Below, piece by piece: positions 26,868 to 35,720 of a stretch of DNA of 58,359 nucleotides. The translations under genes were made by a program, and so were the position numbers. The stretch lies in NCBI GenBank assembly GCA_013299115.1, contig JAAFKA010000029.1:1-58359 (forward strand), in the 5' to 3' direction. Source of the DNA: Cytophagales bacterium (GTDB lineage: Bacteria > Bacteroidota > Bacteroidia > Cytophagales > Thermoflexibacteraceae). The notes beneath the pieces were generated by a model that was not told the DNA's origin, did not search any database, and saw nothing but the letters and a program-made list of their open reading frames with translations. How positions within the stretch are numbered: position 1 is the first letter of the stretch; each line of letters begins with the position of its first letter.

Positions 26868-27851
26868 TTACCAATTAATTTTGTCAATTAAAATTTTGAG
26901 TTCGGCAGCCGTAGGCAAGTAAAGTTGATATTGAGCAACCAATAACTGACTTTGCATACCATAAGTAGCATACTCTACTAATAATTCGTCTTTTTGACGA
27001 GTAAGTATAATTCCTATGGGTTCTTTGTCGCCTGTAGAGTTTCGTTCTTTGGCAAAATACCCCAAATACATATTCATTTGTCCTATGTCATAATGTTTTA
27101 CTTTGTCTATTTTAAGGTCTATCAAAACAAAACATTTCAAAATATAGTGATAAAAAACCAAATCCACATAAAAATGTTCGTTGTCAATCGTCATACGATA
27201 TTGTCTGCCCAAAAAAGCAAAACCTTTGCCTAATTCCAATAAAAAAGATTGCAAATTATCTATCAATCCTTTTTCTAATTCTTTTTCGGAGAGGTGATAA
27301 GGTTCGGGAATTTTTAGAAACTCAAAAATATAGGGTTCTTTCAACAAGTCTTCTGCTTGTTGAATTTCTTGTCCTTGTTGTGCTAATTGTAGGATTTGTT
27401 CGGTATCTTTTCCACTTGCCAACCGCAAAAATAAAGCACTATCTTTTTGGCGTTTGAGTTCCCGCACCGACCAGTTTTCCTTTATACATTGTTTTTCATA
27501 AAAACTTCTTTCCAATTCGTGTGAGATTTTCAACAATTCTACATGATGCGACCAACTCAATTTTTGCGACACCGTCGCAAAAATTGGAAATGAAACATAA
27601 AATTGTCTGCAACGTGCCAAATTGCTATGACTAAATCCTTTGCCCAAAGGCAGTAAATCTTGGGCTAAGTTGCGGAGTAGTTGGCTACCATAATGGGCTT
27701 TGTCTTGTCCTTTTTGTTCATATTCCACAATGTATGCCCCAATTTGCCAATAACTTTCCAGCAATTCACGATTAGCCGTCTGAAAAACCTGTATCCTACT
27801 TTGCTGGTAGGTTTGCGTGATTTGATTTAAAAGGTTTTGATAAAGTATCAT
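26868..27851 (-). CDS. DUF1016/YhcG-type PDDEXK nuclease
   Basis: A 327-residue protein of the YhcG family: N-terminal helical domain (NRELLESYWQIGAYIVEYEQ, GFSHSNLARCRQFY, ENWSVRELKRQKDS) and C-terminal PD-(D/E)XK domain (about 190-300: GFAFLGRQYRMTI, FYVDLVFYH, LIDLKIDKVKHYDIGQMNMY). The catalytic pair is D...D-x-K, with Asp where most relatives have Glu. It ends with the family tail YQLYLPTAAELK. I chose the ATG at 27851. It lies directly upstream of the triple-TIR gene, same strand, 13 bases apart. Relatives often occur in phage-defence and restriction loci. Confidence 0.88.
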   Translation of the reverse strand: MILYQNLLNQITQTYQQSRIQVFQTANRELLESYWQIGAYIVEYEQKGQDKAHYGSQLLRNLAQDLLPLGKGFSHSNLARCRQFYVSFPIFATVSQKLSWSHHVELLKISHELERSFYEKQCIKENWSVRELKRQKDSALFLRLASGKDTEQILQLAQQGQEIQQAEDLLKEPYIFEFLKIPEPYHLSEKELEKGLIDNLQSFLLELGKGFAFLGRQYRMTIDNEHFYVDLVFYHYILKCFVLIDLKIDKVKHYDIGQMNMYLGYFAKERNSTGDKEPIGIILTRQKDELLVEYATYGMQSQLLVAQYQLYLPTAAELKILIDKINW

Positions 27852-27866
27852 GGGCAATAAGATTTT

Positions 27867-27986
27867 TCATTGTGCTAACAATTTTTGTAACTCCTCTTTG
27901 CTCGGTAAAATAGTTTGGTAACGACTTGCAAAAATTTGGTCGTTGTTTTCGGGTAATGTAATTTCTACTAAGGTATCATTTTTGGG
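27867..27986 (-). pseudogene. C-terminal relic of a second DUF1016 gene
   Basis: A reading frame of about 40 codons (KNDTLVEITLPENNDQIF, then ASRYQTILPSKEELQKLLAQ, stop) matches the C-terminal tail of DUF1016 proteins. It sits immediately upstream of the intact DUF1016 gene. Its upstream side is cut at 27986, next to a CAACCGAAAG repeat half. This suggests an ancestral tandem pair, one member of which was deleted. Confidence 0.65.
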
Positions 27987-28263
27987 TTTTTATATGCGAC
28001 CACGACAACCGAAAGCTACTTTCAGAATTCCGAAACAGTGTTTCGGAATTTGAGTAGGCAATGTTGGGCTACTTGCAAAATACTACGCAAATCGTGAAGT
28101 AAGTTTTTATGAATAAACATAAAAAATAATTTACAAGGCAAGATAACAAAAAATGACAAAAAAACTTGCGAGGGTGAATATAAATTTTGGTGGTTGGGTA
28201 TGATAGTTTAGTCAAAGATAACATCTTTGACTAAACTACCTTTTTACAACTATCCAATTTAAT
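27987..28263. other. Repeat-filled spacer
   Basis: No gene. It has half of a CTTTCGG repeat (about 28003-28018), the palindrome AATTCCGAAA-cagtg-TTTCGGAATT (28026-28050) and, at 28204-28238, a nearly perfect 15-bp stem (TAGTTTAGTCAAAGA) that could terminate the glycosyltransferase mRNA coming from the right. Confidence 0.6.
28204..28238 (-). terminator. Strong hairpin downstream of the GT14 gene
   Basis: TAGTTTAGTCAAAGA-taaca-TCTTTGACTAAACTA is a 15-bp perfect stem 26 bases past the GT14 stop codon. It lacks a good T-run on the minus strand (the plus side has cctttttac), so it may be a bidirectional or weak terminator or just a repeat. Confidence 0.4.
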
Positions 28264-29205
28264 CTATGCCAGATAACTTTCGGTAGCATATTCCAAAACT
28301 GTTTCCATTTCGTTTAGTGGCGAGTGAAAATACAGCTTGATATTGTCTATTACCTGATTGTCTATGTTGTCGTCAAATTTTCGTGCAAATAAATTGTCGC
28401 CTTCCAAAAGGAAGTCAAGGTCTTCTTCGGTAAAAGTTTTTGGTCTTAGTTTAATGTCGCCGTCGGGTATCCAAATAATTGCCCTCTTGTCGTCATTGAT
28501 TAAGATGCCCTCAAAAGACGTATTCATCAGAACAGTCTGAAAAAAAGATTCGTCTGCAATGAGTGTATTCAGGTAATAATCCTCAAATTTTTGTGCTTCG
28601 CCACTGTTGCAGATAAACTCGCAGCAAGTTCTTGTGAGTATCATCCATTGTCCGCCAATATATGGCACAACGTCTTTTAGGTAGGCTCTTTTGTAAGTTA
28701 ATTTGCTAAAACCATTTTCTGTTTCCGTAAAATGGTTTTCAATTCTGTTCATCGTTTCAGGTCTTACCACAAATTGGTCTGCTATTTTTATGAAATTACT
28801 GCCCTTGTTTTGTGTTAAATACTGTCTAATTATTTTTTGCGATTTGAGTGGATAATCTTGTCCACTCAAATTGATAAAAAAATCCCAACGAATATTGAGA
28901 GTAAGTAAATATTTCATTCCGTTTAACTCGGCTTGCACCATACTATAACCACCCCAAACCACATTTTCACTTTCTAAAATATAGGTATTTGGGAAGTCGG
29001 CTAAAAAATTTTTTACCTCATTATAAATTTCAATGCTTGTTTTTTTGTCTAAATGAATTAGGTAGTGGTTTTCTGCGTGATAAATAGCTTTAAAAAGTCG
29101 TTTAAATTGTTCGGGAAATCGGTGGACTAAAATAAAATAAGCAATATTTACTTGGGTTGGCGTTGTACTTCTGTTACTTCTTGCACTTTGGTTCAAATAC
29201 GTCAT
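28264..29205 (-). CDS. Core-2/I-branching type glycosyltransferase (GT14)
   Basis: A 313-residue member of the beta-1,6-N-acetylglucosaminyltransferase superfamily. The family blocks are VNIAYFILVHRFPEQFKRL, HYLIHLDKK, VVWGGYSMVQAEL, FINLSGQDYPLKS and GGQWMILTRTCCEFI. In animals the family branches O-glycans. In bacteria the members probably modify surface polysaccharides or glycoproteins. There is no membrane segment. It is placed between the restriction-modification gene and the DUF1016/TIR operon, on the same strand but with its own spacers. Confidence 0.85.
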   Translation of the reverse strand: MTYLNQSARSNRSTTPTQVNIAYFILVHRFPEQFKRLFKAIYHAENHYLIHLDKKTSIEIYNEVKNFLADFPNTYILESENVVWGGYSMVQAELNGMKYLLTLNIRWDFFINLSGQDYPLKSQKIIRQYLTQNKGSNFIKIADQFVVRPETMNRIENHFTETENGFSKLTYKRAYLKDVVPYIGGQWMILTRTCCEFICNSGEAQKFEDYYLNTLIADESFFQTVLMNTSFEGILINDDKRAIIWIPDGDIKLRPKTFTEEDLDFLLEGDNLFARKFDDNIDNQVIDNIKLYFHSPLNEMETVLEYATESYLA

Positions 29206-29349
29206 AATTAAAATTGTTTAAATTGTGTAATTTTTGCCTACTTTGTTGTCAGCAAAGCTACTTTTTTGTATTCTTAGGAGTTTTTCTTGTAAAGGTAATC
29301 ATTTTTTTGCTTATTTCATAGTTTTGTTAGGGCTGCACCACCAAAAATG

Positions 29350-29376
29350 AAAAAAAGCACCATTTACAGTGCTTTT
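29350..29376 (-). terminator. Intrinsic terminator of the methyltransferase gene
   Basis: On the minus strand, AGCAC-tgtaaatg-GTGCT is followed by a run of T immediately after the methyltransferase stop codon at 29378. Confidence 0.65.
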
Positions 29377-29377
29377 C

Positions 29378-31702
29378 TTATCTTTTCAAAAACCCATGTT
29401 CATAAATTTTCGGCTCTATTTTTTTTGCCAAAACTTCCAAACTTTCTCTCAAATCAGCCAACAATTCATTATATTTTTCGTCTGCACTTTTGTTGTTCAT
29501 TTTGCCTGCTGCGTTTCTGCCCTGAAAATAGGCTTTGATGTCGTACAGCGAGGCATTAATTACTTCTTTGTTGGCTGCAATGGGTAGTTTTTTTACTGTT
29601 TGGTGGTAATAAATCCACAACTTTTTGCCAGCCTCAAAAACAGCTTGGGTTTCGGCAGAAAATACTATTTTTTCTCTTTTCAAGTTGCCAACAGGTTGAA
29701 ACATAGTAGCTGTTTCTTCTATTTTGAGTTTGCCCAACATAAAATTAGTCAATACGCTACTCTCAAATTTGCCTTGTGGTTGCACTTCTTGTTCGGTAAA
29801 AGGCAACCAATGATTAGTACCCAAATTAGCACTAATAAGGTTTTTCCCATGAAATAGCGTATAAGTCAAAGAATCATTGTGAAACTCATCATCCGCCAGC
29901 CAAGTATCAGAAGGGTATAAAAATTGGTCTTGATTATTTTGCCAAGTATGCTTAATACAATGCCGAACTACAAAATAAACACAAGCAGGCAATAAGTTGT
30001 GTCTATTTAAGGCAAGTGTTGAAATATGGCTTGTAGGCTTGATAGAACACATACGAATTTCTCCATTATGTTGAAAATCATTGCCTAAATAAGCCAAAAA
30101 GCCAATAAAATTATTTTCATTGTTAGCAAATTGCTTAATCCAATGATTGACATATTCCTTTTCGTTGAGAGCCACTATATTTTTTTTCCCCACTAATTTC
30201 TTTTTTTCTACGTAAATATCAGCAGCAATTTGCTCAAATTTAACTTGTTGTTGTGTGTGCCAAATCATAAAACCTATTGGAAACTGTCCCACTACATTAT
30301 CAAAAGTGTTGGCTGGCACAACAAACATTCTTTCTAATTTAGCTAAGAAAAATTGCCTGAAATAAACAAAATTAGAGGACTGTAAAAGTTTTAAAGTAGA
30401 GAAATTGGCAATGGTTGCACCTTGAATTTCTTTGTAAATTCTTGCTAAAAACTGGGCAAATAATTCATTTTTAGCTTTTTTTAGCACCTCTCCATATTTT
30501 ACATACATTTTAGTTTCTTTGGAAACATCTGTTTTCTTTCCGCCTTGTCCAATGCCATCGGTAGCCTCCGCATAAGGCGGATTGATATAGACCACCAATT
30601 TCTTGCGTTTTTCAGCATTGTTGATAATTTCTTGCAAACCTTTGGGCAACTTTGCGAAATCGTCATTGAGGAAGTCAAATTGGAAGACCTGACTTTCCAA
30701 TAAATTTGCCCCATTCTGTATTCTATCTTTCATCACGTCCACGTCTTGCCTGTCCAGCGTAGAAGCCCAAATATTGTACTTGTTCGTAAGCCCTGTTAGC
30801 AAATTGCCTGTGCCTGCTGCACAATCCCAGATGTAGTATTCGTCTTGCCAATCTTCGCCCAGCACTTTTGCCAAATATTCTTGCGACAACTCCACCCAAA
30901 TTTGTGGCGTAAAAAAACTGCCTTTTCTTTCCCTTACATCTTGCGGAACTAACAAATCCCTCCGTTCTACAATATAATCCCAATATTGTTCCTTTGGAGG
31001 TCTTTCATATTTATTCCAAAATTGAGTGTGTGCTTTTTGTTTGTCGTTGAAAGAAGTCCGTTTGAGGTCAAAAATTCCCATTTCATTGAGAGTTTTTTCA
31101 AATTCATAGTAATCTTTTTTCAATAACACATATAAGGTATCTTTCAGGCTTTGATTTTCTGAGGAGAGCAAATCAGCCAAATAAAAATCTGCGTCAATAA
31201 TTCCATTCTTTTTGGCAACTTCCCAATTAAAAATAATTGTAGGTTTGACCGCAGCTAACCATTTGGTATAAATGGTAATAAAATTGTTTTTATCAATTCG
31301 GATTTTTGAAGTGGCAGCATTGCCAACCACAAAATTTGTCTTGATAAATTCACGCAGTTCTTGGTCGTCTTTTTCATAAAAAAACAGCAAAGTTTCGTTC
31401 TCAATCGTAGTTTTTACCTTGTCATAAACTTGCTTAAATTCTTTGGTTTCGTGGTTGGAGGGAGCAACATTCCAATTAAAATCATTTTGGTAGAAAATCT
31501 CCTGAATGGCATTGTAAGGCAGAAAAGTAATTTTTTCGGCATCAAAAGCACCCAAAAAAGGCGGAGGTAGCACCTTGTCAAAAGTACGAGCCTTGCCAAT
31601 AGTCAAAATCAACTGCACCACAGATTTGTAAACGTCTGATACGCCTTTTTTGGCTTCAGCCCAAAGCCCCCCAGCCCCCAAAGGGGGGCTTGGCTCACAC
31701 AA
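29378..31702 (-). CDS. Eco57I-like N6-adenine methyltransferase, nuclease part frameshifted
   Basis: The 774-residue open frame carries the methyltransferase of a type IIG-like restriction-modification protein: FFTPQIWVELS, SAM motif I DCAAGTGN near 293-300, motif IV INPPYAEA near 373-380, and a C-terminal region for target recognition. Residues 13-20 (LWAEAKKG) are the E-x-K half of an N-terminal PD-(D/E)XK nuclease. Its D half is in another frame at 31609-31821. The frames are separated by the GC-rich repeat at 31664-31691. The nominal start MCEPSPP lies in the repeat and is unlikely to be native. The gene is probably broken for restriction but could give a methyltransferase by internal or coupled initiation. 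Confidence 0.8.
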   Translation of the reverse strand: MCEPSPPLGAGGLWAEAKKGVSDVYKSVVQLILTIGKARTFDKVLPPPFLGAFDAEKITFLPYNAIQEIFYQNDFNWNVAPSNHETKEFKQVYDKVKTTIENETLLFFYEKDDQELREFIKTNFVVGNAATSKIRIDKNNFITIYTKWLAAVKPTIIFNWEVAKKNGIIDADFYLADLLSSENQSLKDTLYVLLKKDYYEFEKTLNEMGIFDLKRTSFNDKQKAHTQFWNKYERPPKEQYWDYIVERRDLLVPQDVRERKGSFFTPQIWVELSQEYLAKVLGEDWQDEYYIWDCAAGTGNLLTGLTNKYNIWASTLDRQDVDVMKDRIQNGANLLESQVFQFDFLNDDFAKLPKGLQEIINNAEKRKKLVVYINPPYAEATDGIGQGGKKTDVSKETKMYVKYGEVLKKAKNELFAQFLARIYKEIQGATIANFSTLKLLQSSNFVYFRQFFLAKLERMFVVPANTFDNVVGQFPIGFMIWHTQQQVKFEQIAADIYVEKKKLVGKKNIVALNEKEYVNHWIKQFANNENNFIGFLAYLGNDFQHNGEIRMCSIKPTSHISTLALNRHNLLPACVYFVVRHCIKHTWQNNQDQFLYPSDTWLADDEFHNDSLTYTLFHGKNLISANLGTNHWLPFTEQEVQPQGKFESSVLTNFMLGKLKIEETATMFQPVGNLKREKIVFSAETQAVFEAGKKLWIYYHQTVKKLPIAANKEVINASLYDIKAYFQGRNAAGKMNNKSADEKYNELLADLRESLEVLAKKIEPKIYEHGFLKR

Positions 31703-31821
31703 AAATCCACATTGCCCACAATGGTTTTATAATCAAAATCAGCAAAATAAGTTTCGCCTATTCTGTTTTTTAGCTCTTCTTCTCTCAGGTTTTGTAGATT
31801 TTGTTTCATTGGTTGTAACAT
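31609..31821 (-). pseudogene. N-terminal fragment of the restriction-modification gene
   Basis: About 70 codons. The first 40 or so (NLREEELKNRIGETYFADFD, KTIVGNVDFCV) are the natural N-terminus of the nuclease domain, with the Asp of VDF as probable metal ligand. After the GC-rich repeat the frame is wrong and stops at 31609, about 90 bases inside the 774-residue frame, so translational coupling is possible. Correcting the shift would join VDFCV to LWAEAKKG and restore one protein of about 810-820 residues. Confidence 0.75.
31664..31691 (+). repeat. GC-rich repeat copy B inside the restriction gene
   Basis: AAGCCCCCC-agcccccaaa-GGGGGGCTT: nine-base perfectly complementary ends and a C-rich centre. 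It lies between the two halves of the nuclease active site of the gene above and coincides with the change of reading frame. Confidence 0.8.
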
Positions 31822-31852
31822 TGTAAACACTCCAAATAAGTCGCAAACTTGT

Positions 31853-32521
31853 CTACCATTCTATTGGTTGTAAGCCTCGTGCTGTCAAATAGTCGTTAGT
31901 TTGACTGAAATGTTTACATCCAAACCAGCCACCATAATTGGCAGCCATAGGCGAAGGGTGAGCAGCTTTTAGCACCAGATTGTGTGAGGTATCTACTATA
32001 GCACCCTTTTTTTGGGCATAAGCCCCCCACAACAAATAAACAAGTTGTTGCTTTTCCTGATTTAACACTCTAATAACAGCATCTGTAAATTGTTCCCAAC
32101 CTTTCTTTTGATGAGAGCCTGCCTGTCCTGCTCGCACAGTTAGCGTAGCATTGAGCAACAATACGCCTTGCGATGCCCACCTTTCCAAATTACCACTTTT
32201 AGGGATGGGGTTGCCTAAATCGTGTTGAATTTCTTTGAAAATATTAACCAAAGAAGGTGGAATTTTTACGCCTTCATTTACCGAAAATGACAATCCATTT
32301 GCCTGTCCATCACCATGATAAGGGTCCTGCCCAATAATCACAACTTTGGTAGCCTCAAAAGAGCATTTATCGAAAGCATGAAAAATATATTTACCTGTGG
32401 GGTAGATGGTTTGGGTGGATTTTTCTTCTTTGATAAAGTCTATTAGTTTCACAAAATACTCTTTATCAAACTCTGCCTGTAATTTTTCTTTCCAAGAAGA
32501 GGCTATGGCTACGTCTGGCAT
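31853..32521 (-). CDS. ung: Uracil-DNA glycosylase
   Basis: Family 1 UDG removing uracil from DNA. The 222 residues from the ATG at 32521 (a start at 32569 adds 16 less typical residues) contain the active-site motif GQDPYHGDGQANGLSFS with catalytic Asp, LLLNATLTVRAGQAGSH and the Leu-intercalation loop HPSPMAANYGGWFG with catalytic His. The size is normal. It is a single gene next to the restriction-modification locus. Confidence 0.96.
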   Translation of the reverse strand: MPDVAIASSWKEKLQAEFDKEYFVKLIDFIKEEKSTQTIYPTGKYIFHAFDKCSFEATKVVIIGQDPYHGDGQANGLSFSVNEGVKIPPSLVNIFKEIQHDLGNPIPKSGNLERWASQGVLLLNATLTVRAGQAGSHQKKGWEQFTDAVIRVLNQEKQQLVYLLWGAYAQKKGAIVDTSHNLVLKAAHPSPMAANYGGWFGCKHFSQTNDYLTARGLQPIEW

Positions 32522-32820
32522 GGGTAAATAATTTTGAGTTTTAAACAGTGTAATTGCTTTAACTTTCATAAGCCAAATATATTTTACATATTACTTCACA
32601 AACTTGATTTACTTACAAGACATTATCAAGATTGTATAGCAAAAATAAGATATGGAGCTTTTAAAGGTTTTATTCGATTGTATCCTAATTTGAAACCTAA
32701 CCGCCACAATCTCACGCAATCGTTTGGCTGTTTGCCCAAATTCTTTGCAAACATAAAGATTTGGGAGGTGCAAACAAAATAATCAGTTAAAAAGTAATAA
32801 GACAATTTTTTTGTTTATTA

Positions 32821-34317
32821 TCAACTGTCCACTATTTTTTTTGCCTCCTGCCTCATACTACTTTCGTATTCATACTTGCTATAAGTCAATACTTTTTGGG
32901 CAAAAAGTTTAGCTTTTTGTGGTTGTCCGTAAACTTCAGAGTAAAGAATAGCCAGTTGCAAAGCAGCCATAGGAGCAAAATAAGTTTCAGGCAAATAGGG
33001 CAAATCCAGTAAGGTTTGATAAGCAGCTAAGGCTTTGTCGTGTTGCTGGCTGCGGTGGAGTAGCCTTGCTTTGCGGTATTGAAACTCATATTGTTCTTTG
33101 CTTGTAAAATTTTTAAGTTCTTGTTTTTCAACAAGTTGTAAAGCCTTTTCAAATTCTCCTCCGTCTGTCCATAGCTGAATTTTGAGTAGAGTAGGGTGGG
33201 GGAGGGGCTGGGCAGTGGTAGCAAATTTTTGGGCTGTTTTGTCGGGATTGCTGCGTGTATCTCCTTTTTGGTGTATCAAGGGCATGGTTTGCAAGGCTTT
33301 AGCAGCGTTGCCTTGCAAGAGAGCAACCAAACAAATTTTGTAGTAACTGTCTTTTACGTACAAATTGTTTGGGCAGTGTGCCAAATAATCTTCGTAGAGA
33401 GTTTGGGCTTGGGCATAATTGCCTACCAACAAATGAGCTTCGGCTTTGAGGTGAGGCAAGGTAGGCAAAGCCAAACAAATGCTGTTGAGGTTGGTATTTG
33501 CCAACAAAGTCAAGGCTTGGGCAGCTTTGCCCGACTTCACACAAAGCAAAGCTACAAAATAAGTAACGAAGGCAGGAGTTTCGGGTCGTTGGGCTTGGGC
33601 GAGGAGTTGGTAGTTGGTCAATAATTCTATGCTTTGCGTGTGCCTTTTGCGGACAAATGTAGTGAGCAAAACGTGCAAAACTTGGGCTTCTAAGGCATAA
33701 AAATTTTGGCTTTTTGCCACCAAAGCTATTTTAGCCAACCCTTCTTTTTCGTTGCCCTGCAAACCAAACAAAGACAAAGCCCATTGGTAGTTGGTGGGTA
33801 CAGCAGCCAACAAAACTTGCAACAGCCCATCAGTTTTTTGTTGAGGCAAAAAATGAGGATATTGTAATTGATTGGTTTTCAATAACTTATAGGCTTGGCG
33901 AAAACTTTGCAAGGCTTTCCATTCGTGTCCGTATTGGAGATGCAAAAAAGCCCATTGCACCAAAATTTCAGCCTGAAAAAACAATTTGGTTTCTGTATTG
34001 GGCAGGTTTTGTAGTTGGTCTATAGCTTGCGTTTCATTGAAAACATAGTTGTCGTATAACTTTGGGTTATACAACGTAATCAACCTAAAAAAGTAGCCAT
34101 AATTTTGCAAGACTATTTTCTCTCCTGTCGTTGGGGTTAAGTTCAGAAATTGCTGGGCTTTGTCGGGGCAACCACTGAGTTGGGCAGCGTAGGCTTGTTG
34201 CAAAAGAGGAGAAAAAGATTGGGCAAAGGCTGGGTTACTAAAAATACAAAAAAACAAACTTATCAAGGTTGCTATAAACCTCGACAAGCCATAAAATATA
34301 TTTAAAATCCAAACCAT
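32821..34317 (-). CDS. Secreted TPR-like repeat protein
   Basis: About 498 residues from the ATG at 34317, where a signal peptide of roughly 32 residues (hydrophobic core FIATLISLFFCIF, AFAQ cleavage) is well placed; an ATG at 34368 adds 17 residues. The mature part is all helical with repeating A/L/Y-rich helix pairs, for instance AEILVQWAFLHLQYG, AEAHLLVGNYAQAQTLYEDYLAHCP (shown as LLVGNYAQAQTLYEDYL) and ALAAYQTLLDLPYLPETYF, typical of tetratricopeptide repeats. It is probably a periplasmic scaffold. The specific function is unknown. Confidence 0.7.
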   Translation of the reverse strand: MVWILNIFYGLSRFIATLISLFFCIFSNPAFAQSFSPLLQQAYAAQLSGCPDKAQQFLNLTPTTGEKIVLQNYGYFFRLITLYNPKLYDNYVFNETQAIDQLQNLPNTETKLFFQAEILVQWAFLHLQYGHEWKALQSFRQAYKLLKTNQLQYPHFLPQQKTDGLLQVLLAAVPTNYQWALSLFGLQGNEKEGLAKIALVAKSQNFYALEAQVLHVLLTTFVRKRHTQSIELLTNYQLLAQAQRPETPAFVTYFVALLCVKSGKAAQALTLLANTNLNSICLALPTLPHLKAEAHLLVGNYAQAQTLYEDYLAHCPNNLYVKDSYYKICLVALLQGNAAKALQTMPLIHQKGDTRSNPDKTAQKFATTAQPLPHPTLLKIQLWTDGGEFEKALQLVEKQELKNFTSKEQYEFQYRKARLLHRSQQHDKALAAYQTLLDLPYLPETYFAPMAALQLAILYSEVYGQPQKAKLFAQKVLTYSKYEYESSMRQEAKKIVDS

Positions 34318-34536
34318 AATCAGCAGAGAGTTGTGGCTTGTTAATCTTTTTAGTTGTAATGTAGGCATTCGATAAGTTAGATTCCTATGCTATAGCTATA
34401 TTATGGGCTAAATGTGTATATTTTCACAAAATATCTTAAAAAATAATATCTTTTATGAAAATACTTGCTATTTTAGTTTTTTCTTACAATCTTGTCAATA
34501 ACAGAGCCAATAATACATTCAATAGCAGATTTTTTT

Positions 34537-35124
34537 ATGCAATCAACTACCTATAATAACATTTACACGCCGTTGCCTTCCAAACCTGTAAGCTACTCCA
34601 AAACTTTTCTTACAGAGCTGATGGTGCCTGCCTTCGCCAATTTTGATGGGCGTATTCACGGGGGCATTCTGCTTTCACTCATGGACAAAGTAGCCATAGC
34701 TTGTGCTGCCAAACACACAGGGAGCTACTGCGTAACAGTGTCGGTAGATGAAGTTACTTTTTACCAACCCATAGAAGTCGGAGATTTGGTAACACTCATG
34801 GCATCAGTCAATTACGTGGGCAATACTTCCTTAGTCGTAGGCGTAAAAGTGGAAGCCGAAAATGTAAAAACAGGTGTAAAAAAACATACTAATACCACTT
34901 ACTTTAACTTGGTGGCAAAAGACGAAAATGGCAGACTAAAACAAGTACCAGGTTTGGTTTTAGAAACAATGGAAGACATTCGCCGTTTTGTGGAGTCTAT
35001 TATTCGCAAAGACCTCAAACTCCAACACGAAGTAGCTTTTTCTACCCAAACAAAATCGATAGATTTGCTCAACGAAGTGCAAAAACTCAAAAAAGAAAGG
35101 TGCGAAATAGGGTTTGAACTGTAA
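34537..35124 (+). CDS. Acyl-CoA thioesterase (hotdog fold, YciA-like)
   Basis: 195 residues from the ATG at 34537; a TTG at 34492 is an alternative. The core (about 20-130) has the hotdog signature NFDGRIHGGILLSLMDKVAI, where N/D near 35-45 and the MD pair belong to the thioesterase active site, then VTVSVDEVTFYQPIEVGDLV. The C-terminal 60 residues are a helical, lysine-rich extension. It hydrolyses acyl-CoAs in the cytosol. marC starts 13 bases after the stop, suggesting co-transcription. Confidence 0.85.
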   Translation: MQSTTYNNIYTPLPSKPVSYSKTFLTELMVPAFANFDGRIHGGILLSLMDKVAIACAAKHTGSYCVTVSVDEVTFYQPIEVGDLVTLMASVNYVGNTSLVVGVKVEAENVKTGVKKHTNTTYFNLVAKDENGRLKQVPGLVLETMEDIRRFVESIIRKDLKLQHEVAFSTQTKSIDLLNEVQKLKKERCEIGFEL

Positions 35125-35137
35125 ACAAAGTCTATCT

Positions 35138-35716
35138 ATGGACAATCTATTTTCGATTAAAGCAATTTTGTCTATTTCTTTAATTTTGTTTTCTGTCATA
35201 GATATTTTAGGGTCTATTCCCTTGATTATCAACATAAAACAAAAAGCAGGATTCATAGAATCAGAGAAAGCAACTTTGGTAGCTGCGGTTATTATGTTTA
35301 TTTTTCTGTTTTTGGGCGACAATATTTTGCGACTTTTTGGCATAGATTATAGCTCCTTTGCCATTGCAGGGTCTATCATTTTGTTCCTGTTGGGCATGGA
35401 AATGTTGCTCGGCGTGCATATTTTCAAGACAGATGCCACCTCTGGCTCTTTGTCCATTGTCCCCTTAGCTTTTCCAATTATTGCAGGGGCAGGCACCATG
35501 ACTACGCTCAGTTCTCTGCGGGCTATTTATTCCTTGCCCAATATTATGGTCGGCATTGTGGTCAACCTAATTTTTGTCTATATGGTTTTGCGAAATACCC
35601 AATGGATAGAAAAAAAATTGGGTAGCGGCGGCATAGAGGTATTACGCAAAGTCTTTGGCATGATTTTGCTCGCCATTGCCATTAAATTGTTCAAAGATAA
35701 TTGGGGAAACAATTAA
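35138..35716 (+). CDS. MarC family integral membrane protein
   Basis: 192 residues from the ATG at 35138, with six predicted membrane helices and the family blocks FSVIDILGSIPLII, FGIDYSSFAIAGSIILF, PLAFPIIAGAGTMTT and the C-terminal FGMILLAIAIKLF. This is the UPF0056/MarC family, whose transport substrate is not known. The earlier in-frame start at 35114 overlaps the thioesterase gene. It is convergent with the PabC-like gene, only four bases apart at the stops. Confidence 0.88.
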   Translation: MDNLFSIKAILSISLILFSVIDILGSIPLIINIKQKAGFIESEKATLVAAVIMFIFLFLGDNILRLFGIDYSSFAIAGSIILFLLGMEMLLGVHIFKTDATSGSLSIVPLAFPIIAGAGTMTTLSSLRAIYSLPNIMVGIVVNLIFVYMVLRNTQWIEKKLGSGGIEVLRKVFGMILLAIAIKLFKDNWGNN

Positions 35717-35720
35717 GTGC

